Source of the DNA: Nocardioides allogilvus
GTDB taxonomy: Bacteria; Actinomycetota; Actinomycetes; Propionibacteriales; Nocardioidaceae
DNA: 64,000 bases
Direction of reading: 5' to 3'
Assembly: GCF_003047285.1 (NCBI RefSeq)
Contig: NZ_PZYX01000001.1
Span: 1-64,000, forward strand
A program made the translations under genes and the position numbers. This document shows positions 8,243 through 19,011 of this stretch, piece by piece. How positions within the stretch are numbered: position 1 is the first letter of the stretch; every line of letters begins with the position of its first letter. Below the pieces are notes generated by a model that worked only from the letters and a program-made list of their open reading frames with translations, was not told the DNA's origin and did no database searches.

Positions 8243-8653
8243 ATGACCCAGAACCCCTTCGACGCACTCGGCGGCGGTTTCGACATGAACGCCCTGCTCC
8301 AGCAGGCGCAGCAGATGCAGGAGCAGCTCCAGCAGGCGCAGGAGCAGCTCACCGAGCAGAAGGTGTCGGGCACGGTCGCCGGCGGCGCGGTCTCGGTCAC
8401 CGTCAACGGCGTCGGGGAGCTGCTCGGGGTCGACATCACCGCGGGCCAGTTCGACGGCACCGACTCCGACGACCTCGCCGACCTGAGCGACATGATCATC
8501 GCCGCCTACCGCGACGCCAAGGCCAAGGCCGAGGCCATCGCCAGCGAGGCCATGGGCCCCCTGGCCGGTGGGCTCGAGGGCCTCGGTGGCGGCCCCGGTG
8601 GCGGTCTCGGTGGCCCTGAGGGCGGGCCGCCCAGCGGCCAGCTCGGTTTCTAG
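8243..8653 (+). CDS. YbaB/EbfC nucleoid-associated protein
   Basis: A small DNA-binding protein of 136 residues. It has the family pattern MNALLQQAQQMQEQLQQAQE (coiled helix), a central beta region (GTVAGGAVSVTVNGVGELLGVDI) and a helical end (LADLSDMIIAAYRDAKAKAE). A Gly-rich tail (about 105-136) is common in actinobacteria. YbaB dimers bind DNA and are almost always encoded between dnaX and recR, as here. ATG 8243 is preceded by GGGAGACC. Confidence 0.93.
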   Translation: MTQNPFDALGGGFDMNALLQQAQQMQEQLQQAQEQLTEQKVSGTVAGGAVSVTVNGVGELLGVDITAGQFDGTDSDDLADLSDMIIAAYRDAKAKAEAIASEAMGPLAGGLEGLGGGPGGGLGGPEGGPPSGQLGF

Positions 8654-8662
8654 GGTCCTTCG

Positions 8663-9262
8663 TTGTACGAAGGCATCGTCCAAGACCTGATCGACGAGCT
8701 GGGTCGACTCCCCGGCGTCGGACCCAAGAGCGCGCAACGCATCGCCTTCCACCTCCTGCAGGCCGAGCCGGCCGACGTACGCCGCCTGGCTGACGTCCTG
8801 ATCGAGGTGAAGGACAAGGTGCGGTTCTGCTCGATCTGCTTCAACGTCTCCCAGGACGAGCAGTGCCGCATCTGCCGCGACCCGCGCCGCGACCCGGCGT
8901 TGTTGTGCGTGGTGGAGGAGTACAAGGACGTCGTCGCCATCGAGCGCACGCGCGAGTTCCGTGGCCGCTACCACGTGCTCGGCGGCGCGATCTCGCCGAT
9001 CGACGGCATCGGCCCCGAGCAGCTGCGCATCCGCGAGCTGATGATCCGGCTCGCCGACGGTGCCGTCACGGAGGTCATCTTGGCCACCGACCCCAACCTC
9101 GAGGGTGAGGCCACCGCGACCTATCTCACCCGGATGCTCAACCCCATGGGGTTGCGCGTGACGCGGCTGGCGAGTGGACTGCCAGTGGGCGGCGACTTGG
9201 AGTACGCCGACGAAGTGACCCTCGGGCGCGCATTCGCAGGAAGGCGATCAGCAGATGACTGA
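8663..9262 (+). CDS. recR: recombination protein RecR
   Basis: The RecFOR-pathway protein that helps load RecA at single-strand gaps. It has 199 residues with a helix-hairpin-helix ([17 protein letters not shown]), a four-cysteine zinc finger ([16 protein letters not shown]), and a Toprim domain ([12 protein letters not shown] ... [19 protein letters not shown]). It starts at TTG 8663, nine bases after ybaB. The last 8 bases overlap the next gene. Confidence 0.96.
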   Translation: MYEGIVQDLIDELGRLPGVGPKSAQRIAFHLLQAEPADVRRLADVLIEVKDKVRFCSICFNVSQDEQCRICRDPRRDPALLCVVEEYKDVVAIERTREFRGRYHVLGGAISPIDGIGPEQLRIRELMIRLADGAVTEVILATDPNLEGEATATYLTRMLNPMGLRVTRLASGLPVGGDLEYADEVTLGRAFAGRRSADD

Positions 9263-9860
9263 CCAGACCACACAGCAGCGGACGCCGCCGGACCCCGACG
9301 AGTTCGCCGCCCAGATCGCCGACCAGATCGAGAGCTTCCTGCTTGCGCTGCGTGCGATCGCGCGCGGCGGCAACGGAGCCCAGGCCGTCTCGCTGCTGCT
9401 GCTCGAGATCAGCCAGGTGCTGCTCGCGGGCGCCCGGCTGGGCGCGCAGCTCGACTTCCAGCCCCGGGAGGAATACCAGCCCGACGTGGGCCCGGAGGCC
9501 GACATCGACGACATGCGGCTGCGGCTGGCGCGGATGCTGGACAGCGTCGACACCTACAGCTTCGTGTTCGACCCCTACCTGCCCGATGTCGTGCAGAGCC
9601 AGCTCTCCGACGACCTGACGTCCATCGCGATCGACCTCGACAACGGCCTGCGCCACTTCAAGCTGGGCAACGTCGAGGAGGCCCTGTGGTGGTGGCAGTT
9701 CTCCTACGTCAACAACTGGGGCAACCTCGCCGGCGCGGCGCTCAACGCGCTGCTGACCGTGGTCGCGCACGACCGGTTCGACACCGACTTCGAGGAGACC
9801 GTGGAGGCCCTCACGGTCGCCCATGAGATGTTGGACGACCCGGTCGATCCGCCCCGGTAG
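9255..9860 (+). CDS. DUF5063 family protein
   Basis: A 201-residue acidic helical protein. The pattern [18 protein letters not shown] ... [10 protein letters not shown] ... [11 protein letters not shown] ... [16 protein letters not shown] matches DUF5063 proteins, which in actinobacteria recur between recR and the aspartokinase gene. No catalytic motif is evident and the function is unknown. It overlaps recR by 8 bases, so it is probably translationally coupled. Cytosolic. Confidence 0.85.
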   Translation: MTDQTTQQRTPPDPDEFAAQIADQIESFLLALRAIARGGNGAQAVSLLLLEISQVLLAGARLGAQLDFQPREEYQPDVGPEADIDDMRLRLARMLDSVDTYSFVFDPYLPDVVQSQLSDDLTSIAIDLDNGLRHFKLGNVEEALWWWQFSYVNNWGNLAGAALNALLTVVAHDRFDTDFEETVEALTVAHEMLDDPVDPPR

Positions 9861-9923
9861 AATCCACGCGTCAGAAGCGTCACGACGCAGCAGTCGTCTA
9901 CCGAGATCGTCGAGGACCAAACC

Positions 9924-12241
<2,318 letters not shown>

Positions 12242-12244
12242 GCG

Positions 12245-13075
12245 CTACTCGTCGATGTCGACGAACCTCGTGGTCACCCACCACGAGAGGGCGTAGGTCG
12301 CCATGGCGACCAGCGGGATGACGATGACCATCCACCAGTTGTAGATGACGTCGAGGAAGAACAGCATCGCCGCCACGGCGAGCAGTCCGACCGCGAGGAA
12401 GCTGGTGCTGCCCGGGTCCTCGATCCCGAAACCGCGCAGCAGCCAGCCGCCGACGTAGGTCAGGATCACCAGTGTCGCGACCAGCAGCAGCAGGCCCGGC
12501 CCGCCGCACGAGTCGGTGCCGCGCACGACCTCGCAGAGCTTGAGCGACGCGAAGGTCAGGAGTACGGCGAGCAGGCCGATCAACGCACCGACGGCCAGCG
12601 CTGCCTGGAGGGCCGGGATGGCCGGCAGCGAGAACTCGCGCTTCGGCTTGGGCTCCGTAGCTGCCACCGGCTCCGGGCTGGGCTCGGGCTCTGGGCTGGG
12701 CTCGTGCCTGCCCGCGGAGGCTGGCGGAACGACCGGGGCGGCGAGCTCGGGGTCGGGGGCCGGCGCGGGCTCAGCCTCGGGGACGATCGGGTCGAGCTCG
12801 GGTGCGAGCGGCGCGGGCGGCTCGGGGGTGGGCTCGGGCTGCGGCGTCGTCTTGGGCTCCGGGGTCGTCTTGGGCTCCGGGGTCGGCTCGGGCTCCGGGG
12901 TCGGCTCGGGCTCCGGGGTCGGCTCTGGCTCCGCGACCGGCTCCGGGGGAGCGGTCGTCGCGGAGTCCTCGACGGGTGCGCCCGGCTCCGGCTGCTTGGC
13001 CTTCTTCTTGCGACCGAAACCGAACGACGGGAGCTCGAGCGAAGGGCCGTCGCCCTTGGGGTCCTTGTCAGCCAT
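12245..13075 (-). CDS. Pro/Glu-rich membrane protein of unknown function
   Basis: A protein of about 276 residues with a cytosolic, charged, low-complexity N-terminal half and a C-terminal membrane half. A basic patch GRKKKAK near residue 20 is followed by repeated PEPEPTPEP and PEPKTTPEP units (about 45-85) and more acidic/Pro sequence. The C-terminal half (about 165-276) has four likely transmembrane helices. A Cys pair (CEVVRGTDSCGG) lies in a loop between helices 1 and 2. No family recognised. ATG 13075 was chosen because translation upstream of it is implausible. Convergent with asd. Confidence 0.7.
   Translation of the reverse strand: MADKDPKGDGPSLELPSFGFGRKKKAKQPEPGAPVEDSATTAPPEPVAEPEPTPEPEPTPEPEPTPEPKTTPEPKTTPQPEPTPEPPAPLAPELDPIVPEAEPAPAPDPELAAPVVPPASAGRHEPSPEPEPSPEPVAATEPKPKREFSLPAIPALQAALAVGALIGLLAVLLTFASLKLCEVVRGTDSCGGPGLLLLVATLVILTYVGGWLLRGFGIEDPGSTSFLAVGLLAVAAMLFFLDVIYNWWMVIVIPLVAMATYALSWWVTTRFVDIDE
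12829..12940 (-). repeat. tandem ~18-bp coding repeat
   Basis: Units of the type GGCTCCGGGGTCGGCTCG recur head to tail and encode PEPTPE or PEPKTT. They sit inside the Pro/Glu-rich protein gene and are in frame, so copy-number change would alter only linker length. Confidence 0.8.
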
Positions 13076-13156
13076 GCGGCGAAGTGTGCCAGAACCCGCG
13101 CGACCGGCGCGGCAGCCAGCCTCCACGCGGTCGCGGCACGCCCGCGTCGGTCATGG

Positions 13157-13234
13157 AACTCCACGCACCTGCGTGGACATTCAGCCCTGACAAGACGCAG
13201 GGACCCGAAGCTCCACGCACCTGCGTGGACCTTC
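13157..13234. repeat. two copies of an 18-bp perfect palindrome
   Basis: TCCACGCACCTGCGTGGA occurs at 13160-13177 and 13212-13229, 52 bp apart. Each is an 8-bp perfect inverted repeat around CC. Flanks are also similar (GAA before, TTCA after), making the second copy a near-perfect 28-base palindrome GAAG...CTTC. They lie between the 3' end of the sigma factor gene and the 5' end of the Pro/Glu-rich protein gene. No T tract follows, so a simple terminator is unlikely. A regulator site or dispersed intergenic palindrome is possible. Confidence 0.85.
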
Positions 13235-13281
13235 ACTGCTCGGTCGGGCCACGTCCCGGGCGGGTACGACGCCGAGGACCG

Positions 13282-13893
13282 CTAGGCCCAACCCGGGCCG
13301 ATCTCGAGGGTGGGGATCTCGAGGTGGTCACGCAGGCGGACCAGCGCGGCCCGGATCCGGGACTTCGTGGTGCCGAGCGGAGCATGCATGAGGCGGGCGA
13401 CGTCGGCGTAGGTGTGGCCGCCGAAGTAGGCGAGCTCGACCGCGCGCCGCTGGACGGGCGTGAGGGAGTCCAAGGCAGCGCGCACGCGTACGGCGGTCAG
13501 GTTGGCCTGCGCCTCGTCGAACGTGGTGTCCACGTCGGTCACGGCAGGACTGGCGTCGTGCCACTCGTCGTCGCGGCGCCGGGCAGCGCTGCTGGCGCGC
13601 ACCCGGTCCACTGCTCGCCGGTGGGTGATGGTCAGCATCCACCCGGTCGCGCTGCCGCGGCGCGGGTCGAAGTGCGCCGCCTTGCGCCATACCTCGAGGA
13701 AGACGTCCTGGATGACCTCCTGGGCCTGGTGCGGGTCACCGAGGACCCGGACAGCGAGCCCGTAGGCACGATGTGCGAAGTCGTCGTAGAGCTGGGCGAA
13801 CGCATCCTCGTCGGCACGGCCGGCGAGCACGAGCAGCTGGTTGAGCGGGTCCGGGGAATGCTCTGCCCCGGTTCGGGCCGTGCGTCCGCGCAT
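13282..13893 (-). CDS. ECF sigma factor, SigK-like, without adjacent anti-sigma gene
   Basis: A 203-residue extracytoplasmic-function sigma factor that directs RNA polymerase to a small regulon. Region 2 (about 30-100: AFAQLYDDFAHRAYGLAVRV, VIQDVFLEVWRKAAHFDP, ATGWMLTITHRRAVDRVR) and region 4 (about 135-195: LDSLTPVQRRAVELAYFGGH, ...APLGTTKSRIRAALVRLR) are complete. The sequence resembles the SigK group (ECF19), normally followed by the anti-sigma gene rskA. Here only palindromes and an unrelated gene follow. ATG 13893 has GGAGG upstream. Divergent from ohrR, with a shared 81-base control region. Confidence 0.9.
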   Translation of the reverse strand: MRGRTARTGAEHSPDPLNQLLVLAGRADEDAFAQLYDDFAHRAYGLAVRVLGDPHQAQEVIQDVFLEVWRKAAHFDPRRGSATGWMLTITHRRAVDRVRASSAARRRDDEWHDASPAVTDVDTTFDEAQANLTAVRVRAALDSLTPVQRRAVELAYFGGHTYADVARLMHAPLGTTKSRIRAALVRLRDHLEIPTLEIGPGWA

Positions 13894-13939
13894 CGTGCCT
13901 CCACATCTGCAAGACGGCCCCAGATACCTTGCGCAAAAG

Positions 13940-13957
13940 TAACTTGTCTACAAGGTA
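13940..13957. promoter_or_regulatory. predicted OhrR/MarR operator
   Basis: TAACTTGTCTACAAGGTA is a near-perfect palindrome (CTTGT/ACAAG core) between the divergent sigma factor and ohrR genes, about 27 bases before ohrR. MarR-family repressors bind such sites in their own promoters, and OhrR operators are of similar AT-rich palindromic type. It could also govern the sigma gene. Confidence 0.55.
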
Positions 13958-13983
13958 ACGCGTTGCGTGCCAGAATGTGTCAC

Positions 13984-14424
13984 ATGGCCGACATCGAGGC
14001 TCCACCTCTTGCGGACCAGCTCTGCTTCGACCTCTACGCCGCTTCGCGAGCCGTCACGGCCGCCTACCGGCCCACGCTCGCGGCGCTGGGCCTGACGTAT
14101 CCGCAGTACCTCGTGCTGATCGTCCTGTGGGAGCGCGACAGCTGCACCGTGCGCGAGATCGCGGACAGGCTCCGCCTCGACCACGGCACGCTGACCCCGC
14201 TGCTGCGCCGGATGGAGTTCGGTGGACTGATCGCTCGCCACCGCGACCACACCGACGAGCGCTTCGTCGTCGTCTCGCTGTCGAGCAAGGGCGACGAGCT
14301 GCGGCGGCACGGCGACCGGATCCAGTGCGACATGAAGGCGGCCATGGGGCTGAGCGAGCAGGAGTTCACCGACCTGCAGGTGACGCTGCGGACGCTGACC
14401 GCCCGGGTCAGCGGCGAGGAGTAG
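13984..14424 (+). CDS. ohrR: MarR-family regulator, OhrR-type organic-peroxide sensor
   Basis: A 146-residue winged-helix repressor. LADQLCFDLYAASRAVTAAY places a Cys (about residue 14) where OhrR proteins carry the peroxidatic cysteine, and LGLTYPQYLVLIVLWE is the OhrR signature. The DNA-binding helix (LRLDHGTLTPLLRRME) and wing (HRDHTDERFVVVSLSSKG) are clear. OhrR releases DNA when this Cys is oxidised, derepressing an Ohr peroxidase. No ohr gene is nearby in this window. ATG 13984 was chosen; ATG 13975 adds three residues. Confidence 0.88.
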   Translation: MADIEAPPLADQLCFDLYAASRAVTAAYRPTLAALGLTYPQYLVLIVLWERDSCTVREIADRLRLDHGTLTPLLRRMEFGGLIARHRDHTDERFVVVSLSSKGDELRRHGDRIQCDMKAAMGLSEQEFTDLQVTLRTLTARVSGEE

Positions 14425-14439
14425 CGCCTCCGACGCAGA

Positions 14440-14473
14440 ACACCCGGACCCACGTCTCCGTGGATCCGGGTGT
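14440..14473. terminator. hairpin between ohrR and tRNA-Pro
   Basis: ACACCCGGACCCACG and CGTGGATCCGGGTGT pair (15 positions, one mismatch) around TCTC. The hairpin lies between convergent ohrR and tRNA-Pro, and probably terminates both. Confidence 0.7.
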
Positions 14474-14479
14474 CCTACT

Positions 14480-14556
14480 TGGTCGGGGTGACAGGATTTG
14501 AACCTGCGGCCTCGTCGTCCCGAACGACGCGCGCTACCAAGCTGCGCCACACCCCG
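14480..14556 (-). tRNA. tRNA-Pro (anticodon CGG)
   Basis: The minus-strand cloverleaf has acceptor CGGGGTG pairing with CACCCCG, D arm GGCGCAGCTTGGTAGCGC, anticodon loop TTCGGGA (CGG), and T arm with GGTTCAAATCC. Discriminator A and an encoded CCA (14482-14480) follow. Confidence 0.96.
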
Positions 14557-14636
14557 ATCCGCTGTCGCAATCGACGAGCGGCTGCGAAGCACGGCGAGCA
14601 TACCCGAGCGTTTGGGGGCCCCTGAAATCGGGCCCG

Positions 14637-15572
14637 TCAGGCCTTCGGTATCAGTGTCATGAGCGTGGCCTCGGGCCGGCAGGCGACCCGGAAACGGACG
14701 TAGGGGTTGGTCCCGATCCCGGCCGAGACGTGCAGCCACGCGGAGCCCGGATCGCCGGGCGCGGAGTCGGCAGGGTGGCGGTGCAGGCCCTTGGCGCGGG
14801 CCGGCTCCAGGTCGCAGTTGGTCGTCAGTGCACCGATGCCGGGCAGGCAGACCTGGCCGCCGTGGGTGTGGCCGGCGATGACGGCGTCGTAGCCGTCGGC
14901 GGCGTACTGGTCCAGGACGCGGAGGTACGGCGCGTGCGTGATCCCCAGTCGCACGTCGGCGTCCGGATCGGCGGGCCCGGCGACGGCCGCGAGGTCGTCG
15001 TAGTCGAGGTGGGGGTCGTCGACACCGGCCAGCGCGATCGTCGTGCCACCGACCGTGATGCGGGCGCGCTCGTTGCACAGGTGCAGCCAGCCGCGGTCGG
15101 AGAAGCGCGCCTTGAGCTCGCGCCAGGGCAGCTGCGCGGTGTCGGTGTTGCGATGGCCGCGGTCGGGCAGGAGGTAGCGCAGGGGGTTGCGCCAGCCGGG
15201 TGAGTAGTAGTCGTTGGAGCCGAAGACCGAGATGCCGGGCAGGTCGAGCAGCGGCCCGAGGGAGTCGAGCACGACCGGCACCGAGCGCATGTGCGCCAGG
15301 TTGTCACCGGTGTCGATCACCAGGTCGGGGGCGAGGTCGGCCAGCCAGCGCAGCCACTCCTGCTTGGCCCGCTGGTCGGGGGCCATGTGGATGTCGCTGA
15401 GGTGGAGGACCCGCAGCGCCTGCCTGCCGGCAGGCAGGATCGGCACGGTGACCTCGCGCAGGGTGTACTGCCGGGCCTCCCAGGCTGCGTACGACGCGAG
15501 CGCCAGGCCTGCACCCAGGCCCACGGCCGACGTCAGGCCGACGGGGCTACGCAACAACTCGGGCGAGGGCAC
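14637..15572 (-). CDS. membrane-anchored metallophosphoesterase (Rv3683-like)
   Basis: A calcineurin-like phosphoesterase of about 311 residues. After a short hydrophobic N-terminal helix (about 10-30) come the dimetal motifs HLSDIHMAP, DTGDN, FGSNDYY, GITHAPYLR and AGHTHGGQV. The substrate is unknown; related proteins act at the envelope. Its position next to the bifunctional PBP and WhiB matches Rv3683-ponA2-whiB4 in mycobacteria (recall), suggesting a cell-envelope role. GTG 15572 is preferred because TTG 15590 lies too close to the divergent gene. No clear ribosome-binding site decides this. Confidence 0.88.
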   Translation of the reverse strand: MPSPELLRSPVGLTSAVGLGAGLALASYAAWEARQYTLREVTVPILPAGRQALRVLHLSDIHMAPDQRAKQEWLRWLADLAPDLVIDTGDNLAHMRSVPVVLDSLGPLLDLPGISVFGSNDYYSPGWRNPLRYLLPDRGHRNTDTAQLPWRELKARFSDRGWLHLCNERARITVGGTTIALAGVDDPHLDYDDLAAVAGPADPDADVRLGITHAPYLRVLDQYAADGYDAVIAGHTHGGQVCLPGIGALTTNCDLEPARAKGLHRHPADSAPGDPGSAWLHVSAGIGTNPYVRFRVACRPEATLMTLIPKA

Positions 15573-15598
15573 GTGGCAAGGCTGCCACAATGGGTCCC

Positions 15599-16057
15599 AT
15601 GAGTGCTCTGAAGGACCGTCTGCGTGCCGACCTGACCACCGCGATCAAGGCGCGCGACGAGGTCCGCTCCTCGACTCTGCGCATGGTGCTCACCGCGATC
15701 ACCAACGCCGAGGTGGCGGGCAAGGTGCAGCGCGAGCTCTCCGACGACGACATCCTGGGCGTGCTGTCCACCGAGGCGAAGCGGCGCCGCGAGGCGGCCG
15801 TCGCGTTCGCGGACGGCGGGCGCACGGAGATGGCCGCCAAGGAGGTGGCCGAGGGTGAGGTCATCGCCGACTACCTCCCGGCGCCCCTCACCGAGGCGGA
15901 GATCGCCGAGCTCGTCACCGCTGCGATCGCCCAGACCGGCGCCGCCGACGAGGGCATGCGCGCGATGGGCAAGGTCATGGGCGTGGTCACGCCCCAGGTG
16001 AAGGGTCGCGCCGACGGCGGGGCCGTCGCCGCGGAGGTCCGCCGCCAGCTGGGCTAG
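15599..16057 (+). CDS. GatB/YqeY-family protein
   Basis: 152 residues, entirely the GatB/YqeY domain: LKDRLRADLTTAIKARDEVRSSTLRMVLTAI at the start, DDILGVLSTEAKRRREAAV in the middle and a C-terminal GKVMGVVTPQVKGRADGGAV motif. The fold is related to the tRNA-binding tail of amidotransferase subunit GatB, but the free-standing protein has no settled role. ATG 15599 is used. Stop codons with the convergent PBP gene are three bases apart. Confidence 0.9.
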   Translation: MSALKDRLRADLTTAIKARDEVRSSTLRMVLTAITNAEVAGKVQRELSDDDILGVLSTEAKRRREAAVAFADGGRTEMAAKEVAEGEVIADYLPAPLTEAEIAELVTAAIAQTGAADEGMRAMGKVMGVVTPQVKGRADGGAVAAEVRRQLG

Positions 16058-16060
16058 GGG

Positions 16061-18454
16061 CTAGCCGTTGCCCTTGCCGTTGCCCTTGCCGTTCCCGTTG
16101 TTGCCCTTGTCGTCACCGCCACCGCCACCGTCACCGTCGCCCCCACCGTCGCCGCCCTTCTTGCCGCCGGTGTTGGTCGGGGGCGGGGGCGGGGGAGCCG
16201 GGACGTAGCCGGTCGACTGGTAGATCACGACCGTGTCGCCGGAGCCGAGCGAGGTGCCGGCTGCCGGAGAGGTCGACACGACGGCCTCCTTGGCGATCGT
16301 GGAGTTGAGGTAGCCGCCGAGCGAGGTCTCGAAGCCGGCGGTCTCGAGGGCCGCGCGGGCGGCCTTGAGGCTCAGGCCTGACACGTCGGGGACGGCGGTC
16401 AGCACGCCGGCGATCTCGTCACCGGCCGGGGCGCGGAAGTTTTCGTAGTCGAGCTTGTCGGAGATGGCGTCCATCGCCTCGCCCCAGATCGGGCCGGCCA
16501 CGGTGGAACCGAACGCCTCACCGATGTAGGAGCCGCCGACGTACTGGCCGTTGAGGCTGACCCAGTGGCCGAGCGAGTTGGCGCCGGCCACCATCGAGGC
16601 AGTGGCGATCTGCGGGGTGTAGCCCACGAACCACACCGACATGTTGCCCTGGTTGGTCCCGGTCTTGCCGGCCGAGGGCTTGTCGATCGCGATGTTCTGG
16701 CCGAAGCCACCGGGCTCCATCACGCCGCGGAGCACGTCGTTGACCGCGTCGGCGGTGACGCCGGGCATCACCGTCTCGCAGGTCGTGCTGTAGTCCTTCA
16801 CGGTGCTGCTGTCCGAGGCGAGGACCTGGGTGACCGGCAGCGCGTCACAGTGCAGGCCGCGGGCGCCGAAGGTGGCGTAGGCCTCGGCCATGGTCAGCGG
16901 GTCGGTGTCGGAGACGCCGAGGACCCAGGAGGGGACCTGCTGCTCCTCGGGCAGGGTGATGCCCATCTTCTGCGCCAGCTGGATGGGCTCGCACATGCCC
17001 GTCTGGGCCTCGAGCTGGGCGTAGAAGGTGTTCACCGACAGCTGGGTGCCGGTGTAGAGGTTGTAGTCCTGGTCGCCGCCGGTCGAGTTGGACACCGACC
17101 AGCCGCCGTCGCCGATGTAGGGGCCGTCGCAGGTCTCGAAGGAGGAGTCCGGGATGTCCATCTTGATCGGGGAGAAGATCGACTGGCTGAGGGGGATGTT
17201 CTGGTTGATCGCCGCGGCCAGGACGAACGCCTTGAACGTCGAGCCGGCCTGGAAGCCGTTGGCGTCGCCGTACTTCCGCGGGACGACGTAGTTGAGGTAG
17301 GTCTGGCCCGCCTCCTTGTCCTTGCCCATCGGGCGGGACTGCGCGAGCGCCTTGACGTAGCCGGTGCCGGGCTCGACCATCGCCAGCCCGCCGATCGCCT
17401 GGTCGGTCGGGTTGACGTGGTTGGAGACGGCCGCGTCGGCGCCTTCCTGGTAGTCCAGGTCGAGCGTGGTGTGGATGGTCAGGCCGCCCGACTGCAGGAG
17501 CCGCTTGCGGTCCTTGAGCGTCTCGCCGAGCGACTTGTCCTTGAGGAGGTAGTTGACGGCGTAGTCGCAGAAGAACGGCGCCCGGGACTGCTGGCAGCCG
17601 TTGGGGGACGGCTGGATCTTCAGGCCGAGTGGCTGTTCCTTGAGCTTGTCGGCCTGCTCCTGGGGGATGACGTTGAGCGTCGCCATCCGGTCGAGCACGA
17701 CGTTGCGACGGGCGATCGAGCGCTCGGGGGAGTTGGTCGGGTCGTAGCCGGTCGGGTTCTTGACCAGGCCCGCCAGCGTCGCGGACTGGAGGTAGTTGAG
17801 GTTCTTGGCGTTCTTGGAGAAGTAGTGCTGGGCAGCCGCCTGGATGCCGTAGGCGCCGTCGCCGAAGTAGGCGATGTTGAGATAGCGCTCGAGGATCCAG
17901 TCCTTGGTGTAGTTCTTCTCGAAGGCGATGGCATAGCGCAGCTCGCGCAGCTTGCGGGCGTAGGTGTCGTCGGTGGCCGCGGCCGCCTCTTCCTTCGACT
18001 CCGCCTGGTTGAGCAGCGTCTGCTTGACCATCTGCTGGGTGATCGAGGAGCCGCCCTGCACCGAACCGCTCGCCTGGTTGGTCACGAAGGCGCGGATCGT
18101 GCCGCGGATGTCGAGGGCACCGTGCTGGTAGTAGCGGTCGTCCTCGATGGAGACGATCGCCTCGACCATCTTGCGCGAGATCTGCTGGAGGCCGACGTTG
18201 ATGCGGTTCTGGTCGTAGAGCGAGGCGATGAGGTTGCCGTTGGCGTCGTAGATGCGTGTCTTCTGCGCCAGCTCCTTGGCCTCGAGCTCGTCGGGCAGGT
18301 TGACCATGCCCTTGCTGACGTCCTTCGCGGCGACGCCGAGGACTCCGGCGAACGGGATGGCGAGGCCGGCGACGAGAACGCCCAGGATCGCGGCCACGGC
18401 GCCCATGACAGCGAGGTGGGACAGGACAGAGGGCCTGCGATCGGGCGTCGGCAT
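16061..18454 (-). CDS. ponA2: class A penicillin-binding protein with PASTA domain (PonA2-like)
   Basis: A bifunctional peptidoglycan synthase of about 797 residues. It has a cytosolic tail, one transmembrane segment (about 15-38), and a glycosyltransferase domain with catalytic EDDRYYQHGALDIRGTIRAF and QGGSSITQQMVKQT (about 95-150). The transpeptidase domain has AGSTFKAF (SxxK serine), SVN and AGKTGTNQG. One PASTA domain (about 680-750) precedes a Gly/Asn/Lys-rich low-complexity tail. It builds and cross-links cell-wall glycan. The ATG at 18454 is clean. Neighbours whiB4 and the metallophosphoesterase are conserved with M. tuberculosis. Confidence 0.95.
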   Translation of the reverse strand: MPTPDRRPSVLSHLAVMGAVAAILGVLVAGLAIPFAGVLGVAAKDVSKGMVNLPDELEAKELAQKTRIYDANGNLIASLYDQNRINVGLQQISRKMVEAIVSIEDDRYYQHGALDIRGTIRAFVTNQASGSVQGGSSITQQMVKQTLLNQAESKEEAAAATDDTYARKLRELRYAIAFEKNYTKDWILERYLNIAYFGDGAYGIQAAAQHYFSKNAKNLNYLQSATLAGLVKNPTGYDPTNSPERSIARRNVVLDRMATLNVIPQEQADKLKEQPLGLKIQPSPNGCQQSRAPFFCDYAVNYLLKDKSLGETLKDRKRLLQSGGLTIHTTLDLDYQEGADAAVSNHVNPTDQAIGGLAMVEPGTGYVKALAQSRPMGKDKEAGQTYLNYVVPRKYGDANGFQAGSTFKAFVLAAAINQNIPLSQSIFSPIKMDIPDSSFETCDGPYIGDGGWSVSNSTGGDQDYNLYTGTQLSVNTFYAQLEAQTGMCEPIQLAQKMGITLPEEQQVPSWVLGVSDTDPLTMAEAYATFGARGLHCDALPVTQVLASDSSTVKDYSTTCETVMPGVTADAVNDVLRGVMEPGGFGQNIAIDKPSAGKTGTNQGNMSVWFVGYTPQIATASMVAGANSLGHWVSLNGQYVGGSYIGEAFGSTVAGPIWGEAMDAISDKLDYENFRAPAGDEIAGVLTAVPDVSGLSLKAARAALETAGFETSLGGYLNSTIAKEAVVSTSPAAGTSLGSGDTVVIYQSTGYVPAPPPPPPTNTGGKKGGDGGGDGDGGGGGDDKGNNGNGKGNGKGNG

Positions 18455-18687
18455 GGCCACCAGAGTACGGGAGCCGACCAGACCGGCCCATTCGCCGTAC
18501 CACACCTCACCAGCCGTTGGCAGGCGTTCGAACGCACGGCTGACCATCTGGTCTAGTCATATCGGACCATCAGTTTTAGCCAGAAGGTGCATTCATCAAT
18601 CACTGCTTCTTGCATACGGTCATCGAGGGTCGAGGAGTGGTCGCTATGGGGGCGACCATCGGGAGCCCGACGAGATGGCGGAAAATC

Positions 18688-18975
18688 ATGTGGGTTGAGG
18701 ACTGGGCGCCGCGAGCGGCGTGCAAGCAGGACACTCCGGACGCGCTGTTCGTGCGCGGAGCCGAGCAGAACAAGGCGAAGCAGGTCTGTGCTTCGTGTCC
18801 CGTGCGCACTGAGTGCCTCGCGGAGGCGCTCGACAACCAGATCGAGTGGGGTGTCTGGGGCGGTATGACCGAGCGTGAGCGCCGTGCGTTGCTGCGCCGT
18901 CGGCCGCAGGCCTCCTGGCGCAACGTCCTCGAGTCGGCTCGCAACGAGCACGTCAACAACCCCGTCAACGTCTGA
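18688..18975 (+). CDS. whiB4: WhiB-family iron-sulfur regulator (WhiB4/WblA group)
   Basis: 95 residues from ATG 18688. Four cysteines that ligate a 4Fe-4S cluster are present (RAACKQD, QVCASC, TEC). The GVWGG turn and a basic C-terminal DNA-binding tail (MTERERRALLRRRP) follow. DALFVRGAEQNKAKQVC and ALDNQIEWGVWGG place it with WhiB4/WblA, which sense redox/NO and control development or oxidative stress. ATG 18610 would add 26 residues of unconvincing sequence. Divergent from ponA2, as in mycobacteria. Confidence 0.92.
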   Translation: MWVEDWAPRAACKQDTPDALFVRGAEQNKAKQVCASCPVRTECLAEALDNQIEWGVWGGMTERERRALLRRRPQASWRNVLESARNEHVNNPVNV

Positions 18976-19011
18976 CTCCTCGCAGCGCCCTCTCGGGTCA
19001 CCCGTCCCGGG

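Noticed and set aside
9860..9923. Lysine-type riboswitch upstream of lysC
   Set aside because: The gap is only 63 bases and lacks any L-box-like structure.
12829..12940. Tandem repeats considered as a CRISPR array
   Set aside because: Units are contiguous without spacers, in frame and encode PEPTPE.
16565..18556. 663-residue plus-strand open frame opposite the PBP gene
   Set aside because: Val/Gly/Arg-rich shadow of the PBP gene, whose catalytic motifs are all present on the other strand.
18976..19011. GGGTCACCC direct repeats after whiB4 as an operator
   Set aside because: Short repeat in a 36-base gap between converging stops; no symmetry or promoter to act on.
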